From contig NZ_CP067225.1 of NCBI RefSeq assembly GCF_016617715.1, positions 620,001-684,000 on the forward strand: a stretch of DNA of 64,000 nt, written 5' to 3'. The stretch's first letter is position 1; the number at the start of each line of letters is the position of its first letter. Shown in pieces: positions 28,643 through 38,602 of the stretch. Position numbers and translations under genes: made by a program. Source of the DNA: Paracoccus sp. MC1862 (GTDB lineage: Bacteria > Pseudomonadota > Alphaproteobacteria > Rhodobacterales > Rhodobacteraceae). Below the pieces are notes generated by a model, which was not told where the DNA came from, made no database searches, and saw only the letters and a program-made list of their open reading frames with translations.

Positions 28643-29901
28643 CACCGAGGATTGCCGAGATGCGCGCCCTGGCGCGGAAGCTTTACGACGAGGCCGTTCG
28701 CGCGGCCGATCCCGCCCTGGCCGTGCGCCGGCATTTCGACAGCCATCCCCCCGCCGAACTTCCGGCGGGGGGCCGCAACATCCTGATCGCCATCGGCAAG
28801 GCCGCCCCCGCCATGCTGCCCGAGGCGATGGGCCATGTCTCCGGCCCGACCGAGGCGCTGGCGGTCACGCATTACGGCAACGGCCGGGACATTCCCGGCG
28901 CCCGCGTCCTGACCGCCAGCCACCCCGAGCCGGACGAGGCCGGGCTGCGCGCCGGGCAGCAGATCATCGCGCTGCTGGACGGGGCAGGGGCGCAGGACCG
29001 GGTCTATGCGCTGATCTCGGGCGGCGGCTCGGCGCTGGTGCCCGCGCCGCGCCCGCCGCTGACCTTGGCCGACAAGCAGCAGGTGAACCGGCTGCTTCTG
29101 GCCAGCGGGCTGGAGATCGGGCAGGTCAACCTGATCCGCCAGCAGCTCTCCGACCTCAAGGGCGGCGGCTTCTTGCGCCATGCCGCCCCGGCCCCGGTCC
29201 GGGCGCTGATCCTGTCGGACGTGATCGGCAACGACCTCGGCGCCATCGCCAGCGGCCCGACCGTCGCCCCGCTCGGCACGCCCGGGGATGCCTTGGCGCT
29301 GCTGGCCCGGCAGGGGCTTCTGGACCGGCTGCCCCCCGCGGTGACGGCGCTTCTGGAAGAAGGAAACGAGTCCCCCCCTGCGCCCGTGGCAGAGAATCAC
29401 CTGATCGGCAGCAACGAGATCTCGCTTGCCGCCATCCGCGCGGCGGTCCCGCAGGGATGGGAGGCCCGCATCGTCAGCGACCGGCTGACCGGCGACGTGG
29501 GCGAGGCCGCCGCGCGGATCGCGCAGGCCGCCGCGCAGGCCGCCCCCGGCCGGCCCGAAGTCCTCGTCTTCGGCGGCGAAACCACCGTCACGCTGCGGGG
29601 AACGGGCCGCGGCGGGCGCAACCAGGAACTGGCGCTGCGGCTGGCCATGCTGGGCCGTGACTGGCGGCGTCCCTGGGTCTTTCTCAGCGGCGGGACCGAT
29701 GGCCGGGACGGCCCGACCGATGCCGCGGGCGGGCTGGTCGATGGCGGCACCATCGGGCGCATCGCGACCGCGGGCCGGGATGCCGCGGCCCTGCTGGCCA
29801 ACAACGACAGCCACGCGGCACTGGGGGCTGCGGGCGACCTGCTGATCGCCGGCGCGACCGGCACCAACGTCGCCGACGTTCAGGTGCTGCTGCTGGCCTG
29901 A
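28639..29901 (+). CDS. gck: Glycerate 2-kinase (MOFRL/type II)
   Basis: A 420-residue protein with the GckA/TtuD fold. Features are the N-terminal helical region, ILIAIGKAAPAMLPEAMG, LISGGGSALVPAP, LSDVIGNDLGAIASGPT and the C-terminal MOFRL segment (RGGRNQELALRLAM, FLSGGTDGRDGPTDAAG). It phosphorylates D-glycerate to 2-phosphoglycerate, which enolase turns into PEP for ppc. Its start overlaps the mclA stop by four bases. Together they complete the glycerate branch of the serine cycle. Confidence 0.94.
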   Translation: MTPRIAEMRALARKLYDEAVRAADPALAVRRHFDSHPPAELPAGGRNILIAIGKAAPAMLPEAMGHVSGPTEALAVTHYGNGRDIPGARVLTASHPEPDEAGLRAGQQIIALLDGAGAQDRVYALISGGGSALVPAPRPPLTLADKQQVNRLLLASGLEIGQVNLIRQQLSDLKGGGFLRHAAPAPVRALILSDVIGNDLGAIASGPTVAPLGTPGDALALLARQGLLDRLPPAVTALLEEGNESPPAPVAENHLIGSNEISLAAIRAAVPQGWEARIVSDRLTGDVGEAAARIAQAAAQAAPGRPEVLVFGGETTVTLRGTGRGGRNQELALRLAMLGRDWRRPWVFLSGGTDGRDGPTDAAGGLVDGGTIGRIATAGRDAAALLANNDSHAALGAAGDLLIAGATGTNVADVQVLLLA

Positions 29902-30549
29902 TCCCGGACCCTGTCAGCCACTCGCGGGATTTGCAGAAAACGCATCATGGCAGGGTGACCACTGCCTCGAACCGGCACGCGTGAACTGTCCTTTGAAAAG
30001 TGCCGCTGCCTCGCCTGCCGGGCGACATGCAGGTAACGCAGGCGTGCTGGGAATGGCGATGAAGTTCGCGTCGTCTCATCCCTCCTCTACCCCGGGGGCG
30101 GTGCGCCCCCTCAGGATCGACATTTCCGAACAGCGCCCCCGTCGCCTCGTCCATCCCGCGCATCCTCATCCTGCAAGCGCAGCGGTAAGAGTGAACCATG
30201 TCCTCGAAACCACGTCAGGGTCGGGTTCTTCAGCAACCTGTCAAACAAGCGGCGGCCAAGCGCAGCCTCAGCGACGGAGCGGTTCCAGACCACGTTGCAG
30301 CATCTCGCACTAACAGGTTGCATACAGGCCAAATCCGGCAGCAGAAAATCAAGGCGAGAGCTGCAAGGATGCTGCAACCCCAGATTCAAAAATGCCTGAC
30401 TCCAGTGGCTTGAATCACCAACTGCCTTCGAATCGCCTGCTTGCTGGCATTCTGTCAGGACGTTCACATGCCGCCCATACCATTCGTGACGCCCCCGCAG
30501 GACTGCAGAGCAACCGAGCGCCTGATCCTTGTCCCTGTGAGGAAAAAAC
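29902..30549. other. Intergenic region without a supportable gene
   Basis: The 648 bases after gck hold several short open frames on both strands. None has a good ribosome site, a recognisable family or consistent codon bias. GC content appears lower than in the neighbours. It may be a remnant of mobile or decayed DNA, since a broken gene follows. Confidence 0.5.
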
Positions 30550-31360
30550 ATGGCGCTCATCGACCTCGCCCTTGTGCAAGAGAATGTCTTCTATGTTGAC
30601 GCAACGACCGGACCGTCGAACACCGACCTCGTGAATGCCGGCGTGCTCAGCGCCGATACCGTCGTTTACCATGGCGACGGCGACGGCGACCTCACGCGCG
30701 TGCTGGGCGTCAATGTTCTCAGCGGCAGCTATACCGTTGCAACCGGGGGGCGCCGACCTGAGCATCGATGCCGGGCTGCCGGATGCGCGCCTGGTCACCG
30801 ACCGCACAGTGATCATCGACGGTGAAAGCAGTTTCACCCTGGATGCCGGCACTCTCGACGTCGCCTCCGTGCTGACAGACCTGCGGAACGAAACGACCAT
30901 CGCCTTCTCGCGAAGCGGTCCGGGGACATTCACCGAGGTGCGGCCTGCCATCGGAATCCTCGCAAGCGCCTTCCTGACCATCGACGAGATCGGTCCCGGC
31001 GACAGGCTGGTGATCCCGATCGACGGTCAAGGGATTGGCGGGCTGAACACCCTGCGCGAGGCTTCCTATTCAGACGGCTCTCTGAACCTCGTGAATGGCA
31101 GCGCCCTCAACCAGGTCGACCTCTGCATCGGGATGACGCAGGAACAGTATGCCCTTTACCGCGAGAATCCCGGCGCCTTCCTGAACGGCGCAACCGATAC
31201 TTTCACCTTCCCCGGCGCCGTCGATCCGGACGAGCCTCCGAACGAAGTTTCCCGCTTCACGCGCGGAACGCTGATCGAGACCGGGCGCGGCCTTGTCGCC
31301 GTCGAGGATCTGGCGGTCGGCCGGGCGGCACAGGACGAGAACTTCGCGCTGTTGCCCTGA
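30550..31360 (+). pseudogene. Hint-domain protein, frameshifted and truncated
   Basis: Two adjacent frames join into one protein of about 269 residues. It starts MALIDLALVQENVFYVDA (GAGG ribosome site before it) and ends at a Hint-domain start, RFTRGTLIETGRG then VAVEDLAVG. The switch occurs in a run of six G at 30745-30750; removing one G restores the frame. Hint domains in Rhodobacterales exported or repeat proteins run for about 140 residues and begin with Cys. Here the Cys is replaced (VSRF) and the domain breaks off after about 20 residues at an unrelated sequence. It is either a decayed gene or, for the G run, a sequencing or phase-variation effect. Confidence 0.65.
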
Positions 31361-31833
31361 CTCGGGGATCTCGACCATGTCGCAGAGGGCGCGCTTCCTT
31401 GCCTCGGGTCGGATGGGACGGAAGCTTGTCATGCGCCATTCCCAACACCGTAGGCCGCTGGTCCAGCAGGGCCACCACTGAACACGCGAGCGGCCCGGAA
31501 ATGGCCGCGCTGCCAGGCCGATCGTTTCCGGTGCGCGCTGGCGGGCCTGTTGAAAGATGGGCAGCGTCAGAGGCTTTCAGGCAAGAATCCAGTTTGCAAA
31601 CCGCTTCTAATCTATTGATGTGATTGCTGCGGGCCGGATGACAGCTTGAAGAACTGCCAGGCAGGTTCAGTGTTTCACAACGCGTCCGGTTGCCGCAGGC
31701 CGCAGGTCCGAATCGTCTTGCCCCCACCATCTTTCCTATGAACTCCGCCCCCGAGGGGCTTTGCACGGATAGCGGCTTTCATGGCGCTGTCATCGGGGCT
31801 ATACCCCGCGCGGACCGTCAAAGGGGTTTATTC
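31361..31833. other. Intergenic region before purA
   Basis: The 473 bases show no supportable gene. They include the abrupt end of the Hint pseudogene and small hairpins: GCCCC/GGGGC at 31747-31759 followed by TTT, and CGGGG/CCCCG at 31794-31808. The AAAGGGG ribosome site of purA is at 31820-31826. I cannot assign a promoter with confidence. Confidence 0.45.
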
Positions 31834-33126
<1,293 letters not shown>

Positions 33127-33129
33127 TCC

Positions 33130-33765
33130 ATGCGCGTCCTGATCCTCGACGGCCATCCCGACAGCGACCGGCTGACCCAGTCGCTGCTGGACGCCTATGA
33201 GGAGGGGCTGCCCCCCGGCACCCGCGTCGCGCGGCTGGCGGTCCGCGATCTCGACTTCGACCCCAACCTGCGGCGCGGCTACGAGACGATCCAGGAATGG
33301 GAACCCGACCTGCACCTGCTCTGGCAGGCGATGCTGGCCGCCGACCATATCGTTCTGGGCTTTCCGCTGTGGTGGGGGGCGGAACCCGCGCGGCTCAAGG
33401 GCCTGTGGGATCGGCTGATCCTTCCCGCCAAGGCGTTCTCGGTGGCCGAGGGCGCGCTGATGCCCGACCCCATGCTGGCCGGGCGTTCCGTGGACATGAT
33501 CGTGACGATGGACACGCCGCCGCTGCTTTACCGCCTCGTCATGCGCGACCCCCTAGGCGCGCGAATGGGCTGGCAGGTGCTGGGCTACTGCGGGCTCGAC
33601 CCGATCCGCCGCATCTATCTGGGCCGCGTCCGCGAGGGCGAGGCGGAACGCAACATGCCCCGCTGGCGCCGCCGCCTGCATGGCGCGGCCGCCACCGCCC
33701 TGCGGCTGCGCCGCCGCCCCACCGCTCGCCGCATCGCCGTCGAGGCGCAGGAGCGCGAGACATGA
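33130..33765 (+). CDS. NAD(P)H dehydrogenase (quinone)-like flavodoxin-fold protein
   Basis: A 211-residue flavodoxin-fold protein of the KefF/MdaB/NQO1-like family. It has LILDGHPDSDRLTQSLLDAY at the N-terminus, FPLWWGAEPARLKGLWDR (FMN-contact WW motif), and a C-terminal extension rich in arginine (RRRLHGAAAT). Such proteins reduce quinones or act as regulators of potassium efflux. The exact substrate is unknown. The gene follows purA by three bases and overlaps the DUF2842 gene by four. Confidence 0.85.
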   Translation: MRVLILDGHPDSDRLTQSLLDAYEEGLPPGTRVARLAVRDLDFDPNLRRGYETIQEWEPDLHLLWQAMLAADHIVLGFPLWWGAEPARLKGLWDRLILPAKAFSVAEGALMPDPMLAGRSVDMIVTMDTPPLLYRLVMRDPLGARMGWQVLGYCGLDPIRRIYLGRVREGEAERNMPRWRRRLHGAAATALRLRRRPTARRIAVEAQERET

Positions 33766-33974
33766 ACCTCCAGCAACGCAAGAGATGGTCGCTGGTCCTG
33801 CTGCTGGTCTGGATGCCGGTCTGGATCGTCATCGCCGTGACCTTCATCAACTGGCTGGACGCCCGCTTCGGCCGAATGCCGATCTGGGCCGAGGTGCCGG
33901 TCTATATCTTCCTCGCCTTTGCTTGGCTGCTGCCCTTCCGCCGCGTCTTCCGGGGCGTTGGTCGGGGGGAATGA
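33762..33974 (+). CDS. DUF2842 small membrane protein
   Basis: A 70-residue protein with two transmembrane helices (about 9-29 and 43-60) and the end motif LPFRRVFRGVGRGE, typical of the alphaproteobacterial DUF2842 family of unknown function. It is coupled by ATGA overlaps to both neighbouring genes. Confidence 0.85.
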   Translation: MNLQQRKRWSLVLLLVWMPVWIVIAVTFINWLDARFGRMPIWAEVPVYIFLAFAWLLPFRRVFRGVGRGE

Positions 33975-34624
33975 CGCCGGTCCTGACCTCGGCCGCCGGC
34001 GTCACCCTGATCGGCGGCGGCGCGGTGACGGCGGCCGATCTTGCCGAGGCGCTGGCGTTGGCGCCCACCGTGGCGGCCGCCGACAGCGGCGCCGACCGGG
34101 CCTTGGCGGATGGCATCATGCCGCAGGCGGTGATCGGCGATCTCGATTCGCTCTCGACGGCGGGGCGCGCGGCCATCCCTCCCGATCGGCTGCACCATGT
34201 TCCCGAACAGGAAACGACCGACTTCGAGAAATGCCTGACCCGCATCGCCGCGCCCTTTGTCGTGGCGGTGGGCTTCACCGGCTCGCGCGCCGACCACCTC
34301 TTGGCCTGCCTGACCACGCTTGTCCGGGTGCCGCGCCCCTGCCTGCTGCTGGGGGGCGAGGACGCGATCTTCGCCGCCCCCGCCCGGCTGGCGCTGGACC
34401 TGCCGCCGGGCACCCGGCTGTCCCTTTATCCCCTCGGCCCCGTCACCGGCACCAGCCGGGGCCTGCGCTGGCCCATCGACGGCCTGACGCTCGACCCCGC
34501 CCGGCGCACCGGCACCTCGAACGAGACGACCGGCCCCGTCGAACTGGCGCTCGACGGCCCTTGTCTCGTCATCCTGCCCCGCGCCCAGGCCGCCGCCGCC
34601 ATCCAGGCCATCACCTCGGCCTGA
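33971..34624 (+). CDS. thiN: Thiamine diphosphokinase
   Basis: A 217-residue thiamine pyrophosphokinase. The N-terminal catalytic domain has AAADSGADRAL, QAVIGDLDSLS and QETTDFEKCL, three acidic motifs that bind ATP-Mg. The thiamine-binding C-terminal half follows (GTSRGLRWPIDGLTL and GTSNETTG). It turns thiamine plus ATP into thiamine diphosphate. Its start overlaps the DUF2842 stop by four bases. The short conserved domains fit the bacterial TPK family. Confidence 0.92.
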   Translation: MTPVLTSAAGVTLIGGGAVTAADLAEALALAPTVAAADSGADRALADGIMPQAVIGDLDSLSTAGRAAIPPDRLHHVPEQETTDFEKCLTRIAAPFVVAVGFTGSRADHLLACLTTLVRVPRPCLLLGGEDAIFAAPARLALDLPPGTRLSLYPLGPVTGTSRGLRWPIDGLTLDPARRTGTSNETTGPVELALDGPCLVILPRAQAAAAIQAITSA

Positions 34625-34631
34625 CGGTAGC

Positions 34632-34701
34632 CTGCGGGCTTCTTCTTCGTCGAAATATCCCCGGGGTGAGGCCCGGAACGGGCCGAGGGGCAGCGCCCCT
34701 T
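34632..34701. repeat. Intergenic hairpin sequence, possible genus-wide repeat and terminator
   Basis: GGCCC/GGGCC (34670-34674 with 34680-34684) and GGGGC/GCCCC (34687-34691 with 34695-34699, then TT) follow a pyrimidine-rich stretch with TCGAAATATCCCCGGGG. From memory, similar intergenic sequences recur widely in Rhodobacteraceae; only one copy was noticed here. Confidence 0.4.
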
Positions 34702-34771
34702 GACTCTTGCGCCGCATCTTCCCCTTGCCCGCGCGCCATGCCACCCTGCCACCGCCGCGAAGGAGACACCC

Positions 34772-35938
34772 ATGCCCGTCAAGAACCGCTTTGCCGAGCT
34801 TCACCCCGAGATCACCGCCTGGCGGCGGGACTTCCACGAGAAGCCCGAACTGGATTACGACGTCCACCGCACCGCCGCCCGCGTGGCCGAACTGCTGCGC
34901 GGCTTCGGCGCCGACGAGGTGACGGAAGGCGTCGGCCGCACCGGCGTCGTCGGCGTCATCAGGGGCCGCAGCGACAGCAGCGGCCGCGTCATCGGGTTGC
35001 GCGCCGACATGGACGCCCTGCCGATCACCGAGGCGACGGGCGCCGATTACGCCTCGAAGACCCCCGGCGTCATGCATGCCTGCGGCCATGACGGCCATAC
35101 GGCCATGCTGCTGGGCGCGGCGAAATACCTGGCCGAGACGCGCAACTTCGACGGCACGGCGGTGGTGATCTTCCAGCCCGCCGAGGAAGCCGGCGGCGGC
35201 GGGCAGGCGATGGTGCAGGACGGCCTCGTGGACCGCTGGGGCATCCAGGAGTTCTACGCCATGCACAACCTGCCCGGCCTGCCCGCCGGACAGTTCGCCA
35301 TCCGCGACGGCGCGATGATGGCCGCCGCCGACACATTCGAGATCCTGCTGACCGGCAAGGGCGGCCACGCGGCCCGCCCCCATGACGGCGTGGACACGAC
35401 CCTGATGGCCGCGCAGGTGATCGTGGCGCTGCAATCCATCGTCTCGCGCAACGTCGATCCGCTGCACAGCGCCGTGGTCTCGGTCTGCGTGGTCGAGACG
35501 AGCAGCCGTGCCCATAACATCATCCCCCAGACCGTCCGCCTGCGCGGCACGGCCCGCAGCCTTGATCCCGCCATCCGCGACCTTGTCGAAGAACGGCTGC
35601 ACCGCGTCGCGACCGGGGTGGCCGGGGCGATGGGCGGCTCGGCCGAGGTGAACTACCAGCGCGGCTATCCGGTGACGATGAACGACCCGCAGGCAACCCT
35701 TCACGCGGCGCAGGTCGCCCGGCAGGTCGCGGGCGAGGTCGACACCGAGATCATGCCGATGATGGCGGGCGAGGATTTCAGCTACATGCTGCTGGAACGC
35801 CCCGGCGCCTATATCTTCACGGGCAACGGCGACACGGCGATGCTCCACCACCCGGCCTATGACTTCAACGACGAGGCCATCCCGGCGGGTTCAAGCTGGT
35901 ATGCTGGCATGATCGAGGCCCGGATGCCCGCCGCGTGA
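34772..35938 (+). CDS. M20D metal-dependent amidohydrolase (hippurate hydrolase-like)
   Basis: A 388-residue M20D peptidase/amidohydrolase. Metal and catalytic residues are in HACGHDGHTAMLLG and FQPAEEAGGGG, with the late HHPAYDFNDEAIP histidine; the lid domain spans about 185-300. Family members cleave N-acyl amino acids, such as hippurate, N-acetyl amino acids or indole-acetyl conjugates. ATG 34772 has GAAGGAG upstream; a longer N-terminus lies in the hairpin region and is rejected. It is coupled to the next gene through GTGA. Confidence 0.92.
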   Translation: MPVKNRFAELHPEITAWRRDFHEKPELDYDVHRTAARVAELLRGFGADEVTEGVGRTGVVGVIRGRSDSSGRVIGLRADMDALPITEATGADYASKTPGVMHACGHDGHTAMLLGAAKYLAETRNFDGTAVVIFQPAEEAGGGGQAMVQDGLVDRWGIQEFYAMHNLPGLPAGQFAIRDGAMMAAADTFEILLTGKGGHAARPHDGVDTTLMAAQVIVALQSIVSRNVDPLHSAVVSVCVVETSSRAHNIIPQTVRLRGTARSLDPAIRDLVEERLHRVATGVAGAMGGSAEVNYQRGYPVTMNDPQATLHAAQVARQVAGEVDTEIMPMMAGEDFSYMLLERPGAYIFTGNGDTAMLHHPAYDFNDEAIPAGSSWYAGMIEARMPAA

Positions 35939-36297
35939 CGCAGACCCTTCCGCCCGAGCTTGCGGTCCAGCTTGACCTGCTGGGCCTGGGCGGGGGCTTC
36001 GTCCCGCCGACCGAGGTCGGTCTTGCCGCGCGGCAGGGCCTTGCCCTGCGACGGCGGCATGGCCGCGGCGGCACCGAAGTCGGCCTTGCCCGCGCGCAAG
36101 GCCTGTCCGCCCTGCGCCCCCATTCAGCCAGAGAGATGCGGGTGATCGCGGCTTGGTTCGCCCGCTTCGGCTATCTGCGCGGGCGGGGGCGCTGGGACGA
36201 TGCCGCGAACCCCTCGACCGGCTACATCGCCTGGCTGCTCTGGGGCGGCGATGCCGGGCGCGACTGGGTCGAGGCCCGCCGCGCCGACTGGTCGTGA
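35935..36297 (+). CDS. Small conserved-looking protein with GGTEVGLARA motif, function unknown
   Basis: A 120-residue protein with a GTG start that overlaps the preceding stop. The core [18 protein letters not shown], then a helix-rich end with YIAWLLWGGDAGRDWVEARR, resembles small alphaproteobacterial or phage-associated proteins of unknown function (from memory). No enzyme motif is visible. It is likely cotranscribed with the M20 amidohydrolase and converges on the lipoprotein gene. Confidence 0.65.
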   Translation: MTQTLPPELAVQLDLLGLGGGFVPPTEVGLAARQGLALRRRHGRGGTEVGLARAQGLSALRPHSAREMRVIAAWFARFGYLRGRGRWDDAANPSTGYIAWLLWGGDAGRDWVEARRADWS

Positions 36298-36310
36298 CCC
36301 GGCGCGGGCC

Positions 36311-36793
36311 TCAGCTTCGATAGACCTCAAGCTCGGGCAGGTCGGTCAGGTCCGCGCCCAGCGTGGTCAGCGCCGGCAGCGACACCTGGCTGCCCGCCGA
36401 GGCCGGACCGGGCAGGGGGATCAGGTCCACGTTCACCGACCGCCCCGAGGCCGCGTCCACGATCCGCCCCTTGCCGGGCGCGCTGACCAGCGGCGTCTTG
36501 ATCCAGAACCCGCCCTCGGTCGCGTCGCCCAGCGAGGCGATGGTGGTGCCGAGCCGCCCGCCCGCCGCGCTCGGCCGCGTGGCCGCCGCCTTCTCGGCGG
36601 CCGAGGCGTCAAGCTGCGCCACCGACTGCGAGCCTGCCGGCCGCTGCAGCGAACCGGCCGCCACCGTGGGCGCGGCGCTGACCGTCGCCGCCGGGGTCCG
36701 CGGGGGTGGCGCGGGCCGCAGGTCGGACATCATGTCGCAGCCGGCCAGCGCCAGAACCAGCGCGGCGGACGAAAGAATGGGGCGGATCGTCAT
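36311..36793 (-). CDS. Hypothetical lipoprotein
   Basis: A 160-residue exported protein with a type II signal peptide: lipobox LALAGC, with lipidated Cys at 19. A low-complexity Pro/Ala linker (about 27-75) leads to a C-terminal globular part (GGFWIKTPLV, GRIVDAASGRSVNVDLIPL) recalling small Rhodobacter lipoproteins of unknown function. ATG 36793 with AAGGGA before it is preferred over an ATG six codons upstream. Its upstream region carries three GTGCAT repeats. Confidence 0.75.
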   Translation of the reverse strand: MTIRPILSSAALVLALAGCDMMSDLRPAPPPRTPAATVSAAPTVAAGSLQRPAGSQSVAQLDASAAEKAAATRPSAAGGRLGTTIASLGDATEGGFWIKTPLVSAPGKGRIVDAASGRSVNVDLIPLPGPASAGSQVSLPALTTLGADLTDLPELEVYRS

Positions 36794-36805
36794 GTCGTAT
36801 CCCTT

Positions 36806-36833
36806 GTGCATGAGATGTGCATCGACCGTGCAT
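36806..36833. repeat. Three GTGCAT direct repeats at 11-base intervals
   Basis: GTGCAT occurs at 36806, 36817 and 36828, exactly one helical turn apart, between the divergent lipoprotein and moaA genes. This layout suggests a cooperative operator on one DNA face. The binding factor is unknown. Confidence 0.55.
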
Positions 36834-36947
36834 GGCCTGTGACCGCGATTTTGCGCCGCTGGCCGTCCCGCTGTCCACGCCCGGCGCGCGCCCCGGCGGC
36901 AAGCCGCCAACCTTGTGCCCCGGACGCCACGGACCTATGTTGCCCCC

Positions 36948-37949
36948 ATGACTGCAGCTCCCCTGATCGACCCCTTCGCCCGCCCGATCACCTATCTGCG
37001 GGTGTCGGTCACCGACCGCTGTGATTTCCGCTGCACCTACTGCATGGCCGAGCACATGCAGTTCCTGCCGAAAGCCGAGCTGCTGACGCTGGAGGAACTG
37101 GAACGCCTCGCCGGCGCCTTCATCGACCTCGGTGTGCGCAAGCTGCGGATCACCGGGGGCGAACCCTTGGTGCGACGCAACATCATGTCCTTCTTCCACG
37201 TCATGTCCGACCGGCTGGGGCAGGGGCTGGACGAGCTGACCCTGACCACCAACGGCAGCCAGCTTGCCCGCTTTGCCGAGGAACTGGCCGAGTGCGGGGT
37301 GCGCCGCATCAACGTCTCGCTGGACACGCTGGACCCCGACAAGTTCGCCGCCATCACCCGCTGGGGCCGCCTGCCGCAGGTCATGGACGGCATCGCCGCC
37401 GCCAAGACCGCCGGATTGCGCATCAAGATCAACACGGTAGCCCTCAAGGGCTTCAACGAGGACGAGTTGTTCCCGTTGATCGACTGGTGCGGCGAACAGG
37501 GCCACGACCTGACCTTCATCGAGGTCATGCCGATGGGCGACATGGGCGAGGAGGTCCGTCTGGACCAGTACTGGCCCCTCAGCGACCTGCGCCGAAGGCT
37601 GGAAACCCGCTTTACCCTGACCCCGCTGGCGGAACGCACCGGCGGCCCCGCCCGCTATGTGCGGCTTGAGGAAACCGGCCAGAAGATCGGCTTCATCACG
37701 CCGCTCACGCATAATTTCTGCGAAAGCTGCAACCGCGTCCGCGTCACCTGCACGGGCGAGCTTTACATGTGCCTCGGGCAAGAGGACCGCGCCGACCTGC
37801 GCGGACCCCTGCGCGCCAGCCCCGGCGACGCGCCGCTGAAGGACGCCATCCGCGCCGCCATTGCCCGCAAGCCGAAGGGCCACGACTTCGACTATTCCCG
37901 CGGAGTCGGCGGTCAGGTGACGCGGCACATGAGCCACACCGGCGGCTGA
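36948..37949 (+). CDS. moaA: GTP 3',8-cyclase MoaA (molybdenum cofactor synthesis)
   Basis: A 333-residue radical SAM enzyme. The N-terminal cluster ligands are in CDFRCTYC (C-x3-C-x2-C), and the C-terminal cluster ligands in [11 protein letters not shown] with a later C in LYMC. It ends with the conserved GG tail needed for activity. It converts GTP to 3',8-cyclo-dihydro-GTP, the first step of molybdopterin synthesis. The SAM-binding ITGGEPLVR and NGSQLARF regions are intact. It stands alone here without other moa genes. Confidence 0.97.
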   Translation: MTAAPLIDPFARPITYLRVSVTDRCDFRCTYCMAEHMQFLPKAELLTLEELERLAGAFIDLGVRKLRITGGEPLVRRNIMSFFHVMSDRLGQGLDELTLTTNGSQLARFAEELAECGVRRINVSLDTLDPDKFAAITRWGRLPQVMDGIAAAKTAGLRIKINTVALKGFNEDELFPLIDWCGEQGHDLTFIEVMPMGDMGEEVRLDQYWPLSDLRRRLETRFTLTPLAERTGGPARYVRLEETGQKIGFITPLTHNFCESCNRVRVTCTGELYMCLGQEDRADLRGPLRASPGDAPLKDAIRAAIARKPKGHDFDYSRGVGGQVTRHMSHTGG

Positions 37950-38240
37950 CCTGTAACTACAGCCTGATCCAGACCACGCCGGGCACCATCACGCGCAGCC
38001 CTGCATCGCGCGGCTGCGCCTCGTGTTCCCCTCCCGGCATGACCTGGCCGCTGCCGAAGTCTGGCGCGATCCAGCCCCTTCAGTGTGACAGGGGGCCAGC
38101 CGTGGATGAGGGACGCGCCGCCTGCTGTGCGGTCGTGGTCGGCGGCGCGAAGGACGGGCAGGGGACGATCCCGCCTTGTCACACGCGCGGGTAGGGAAAA
38201 CCCGAGCCGCTGATCCGGCAAGACGGAACCGCTGTGGCCC
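37950..38240. other. Intergenic region after moaA, possible decayed gene remnant
   Basis: No intact gene is seen. On the minus strand an open frame ending at 37957 reads like protein (WIAPDFGSGQVMPGGEHE) but is closed by a stop at 38080. A second frame just upstream also reads sensibly (AADHDRTAGGASLIHGWPP). It could be a frameshifted remnant. Confidence 0.25.
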
Positions 38241-38591
38241 TTACGCCGAGGCGCCGTCGTAGTGGCTTGACTCCAGCGTCCGCGCGTCCACCCCCTCGAG
38301 GCAGTTGACGTTGATCGCCACCATCTTCTGCCCGTTCTGTTCGCCATAGGCGAAGGGTTCGATGCCGCAAACAGGGCAGAAGCGGTGCGAGATGACCTGC
38401 TCGTTGAACCTGTATTCCGTCGTCGGCCCGTCCGAGGTCAGCCGGAACGCCTGCCTCGGAACAAAGGCCAGCACCGATCCCAGCCTGCGGCAGCGCGAGC
38501 AGTTGCAGGTGACGGTCTGGTCCAGGTCGGCGTCCACCTTGAAGGCGATGGCGCCGCATTGGCAACTGCCGGCATGATGTTGCGCGGCCAT
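38241..38591 (-). CDS. GFA/CENP-V family zinc protein
   Basis: A 116-residue protein of the glutathione-dependent formaldehyde-activating (Gfa/CENP-V) fold. Zinc ligands are in SCQCGAI (C10, C12), NCSRCR (two Cys) and FCPVCGI (two Cys), about the usual family spacing. Family members bind glutathione and zinc, and some were linked to S-hydroxymethylglutathione formation, although many have other or unknown functions. A formaldehyde role would suit a C1-using organism but is not proven. It follows the 5'-nucleotidase gene on the same strand. Confidence 0.85.
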   Translation of the reverse strand: MAAQHHAGSCQCGAIAFKVDADLDQTVTCNCSRCRRLGSVLAFVPRQAFRLTSDGPTTEYRFNEQVISHRFCPVCGIEPFAYGEQNGQKMVAINVNCLEGVDARTLESSHYDGASA

Positions 38592-38602
38592 GGGTCATCC
38601 TC

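Noticed and set aside
30111..30560. Minus-strand frame of 149 codons before the Hint pseudogene
   Set aside because: No start with a ribosome site and no recognisable domain; the plus strand also reads open here, so coding potential is ambiguous.
31794..31808. CGGGG/CCCCG hairpin before purA as a riboswitch
   Set aside because: A 5-base stem without any known purine aptamer features; too small to support a call.
37957..38240. Possible minus-strand protein remnant after moaA
   Set aside because: Only about 40 codons in the better frame, closed by a stop, and no family recognised. It is kept as an intergenic note and not called a pseudogene.
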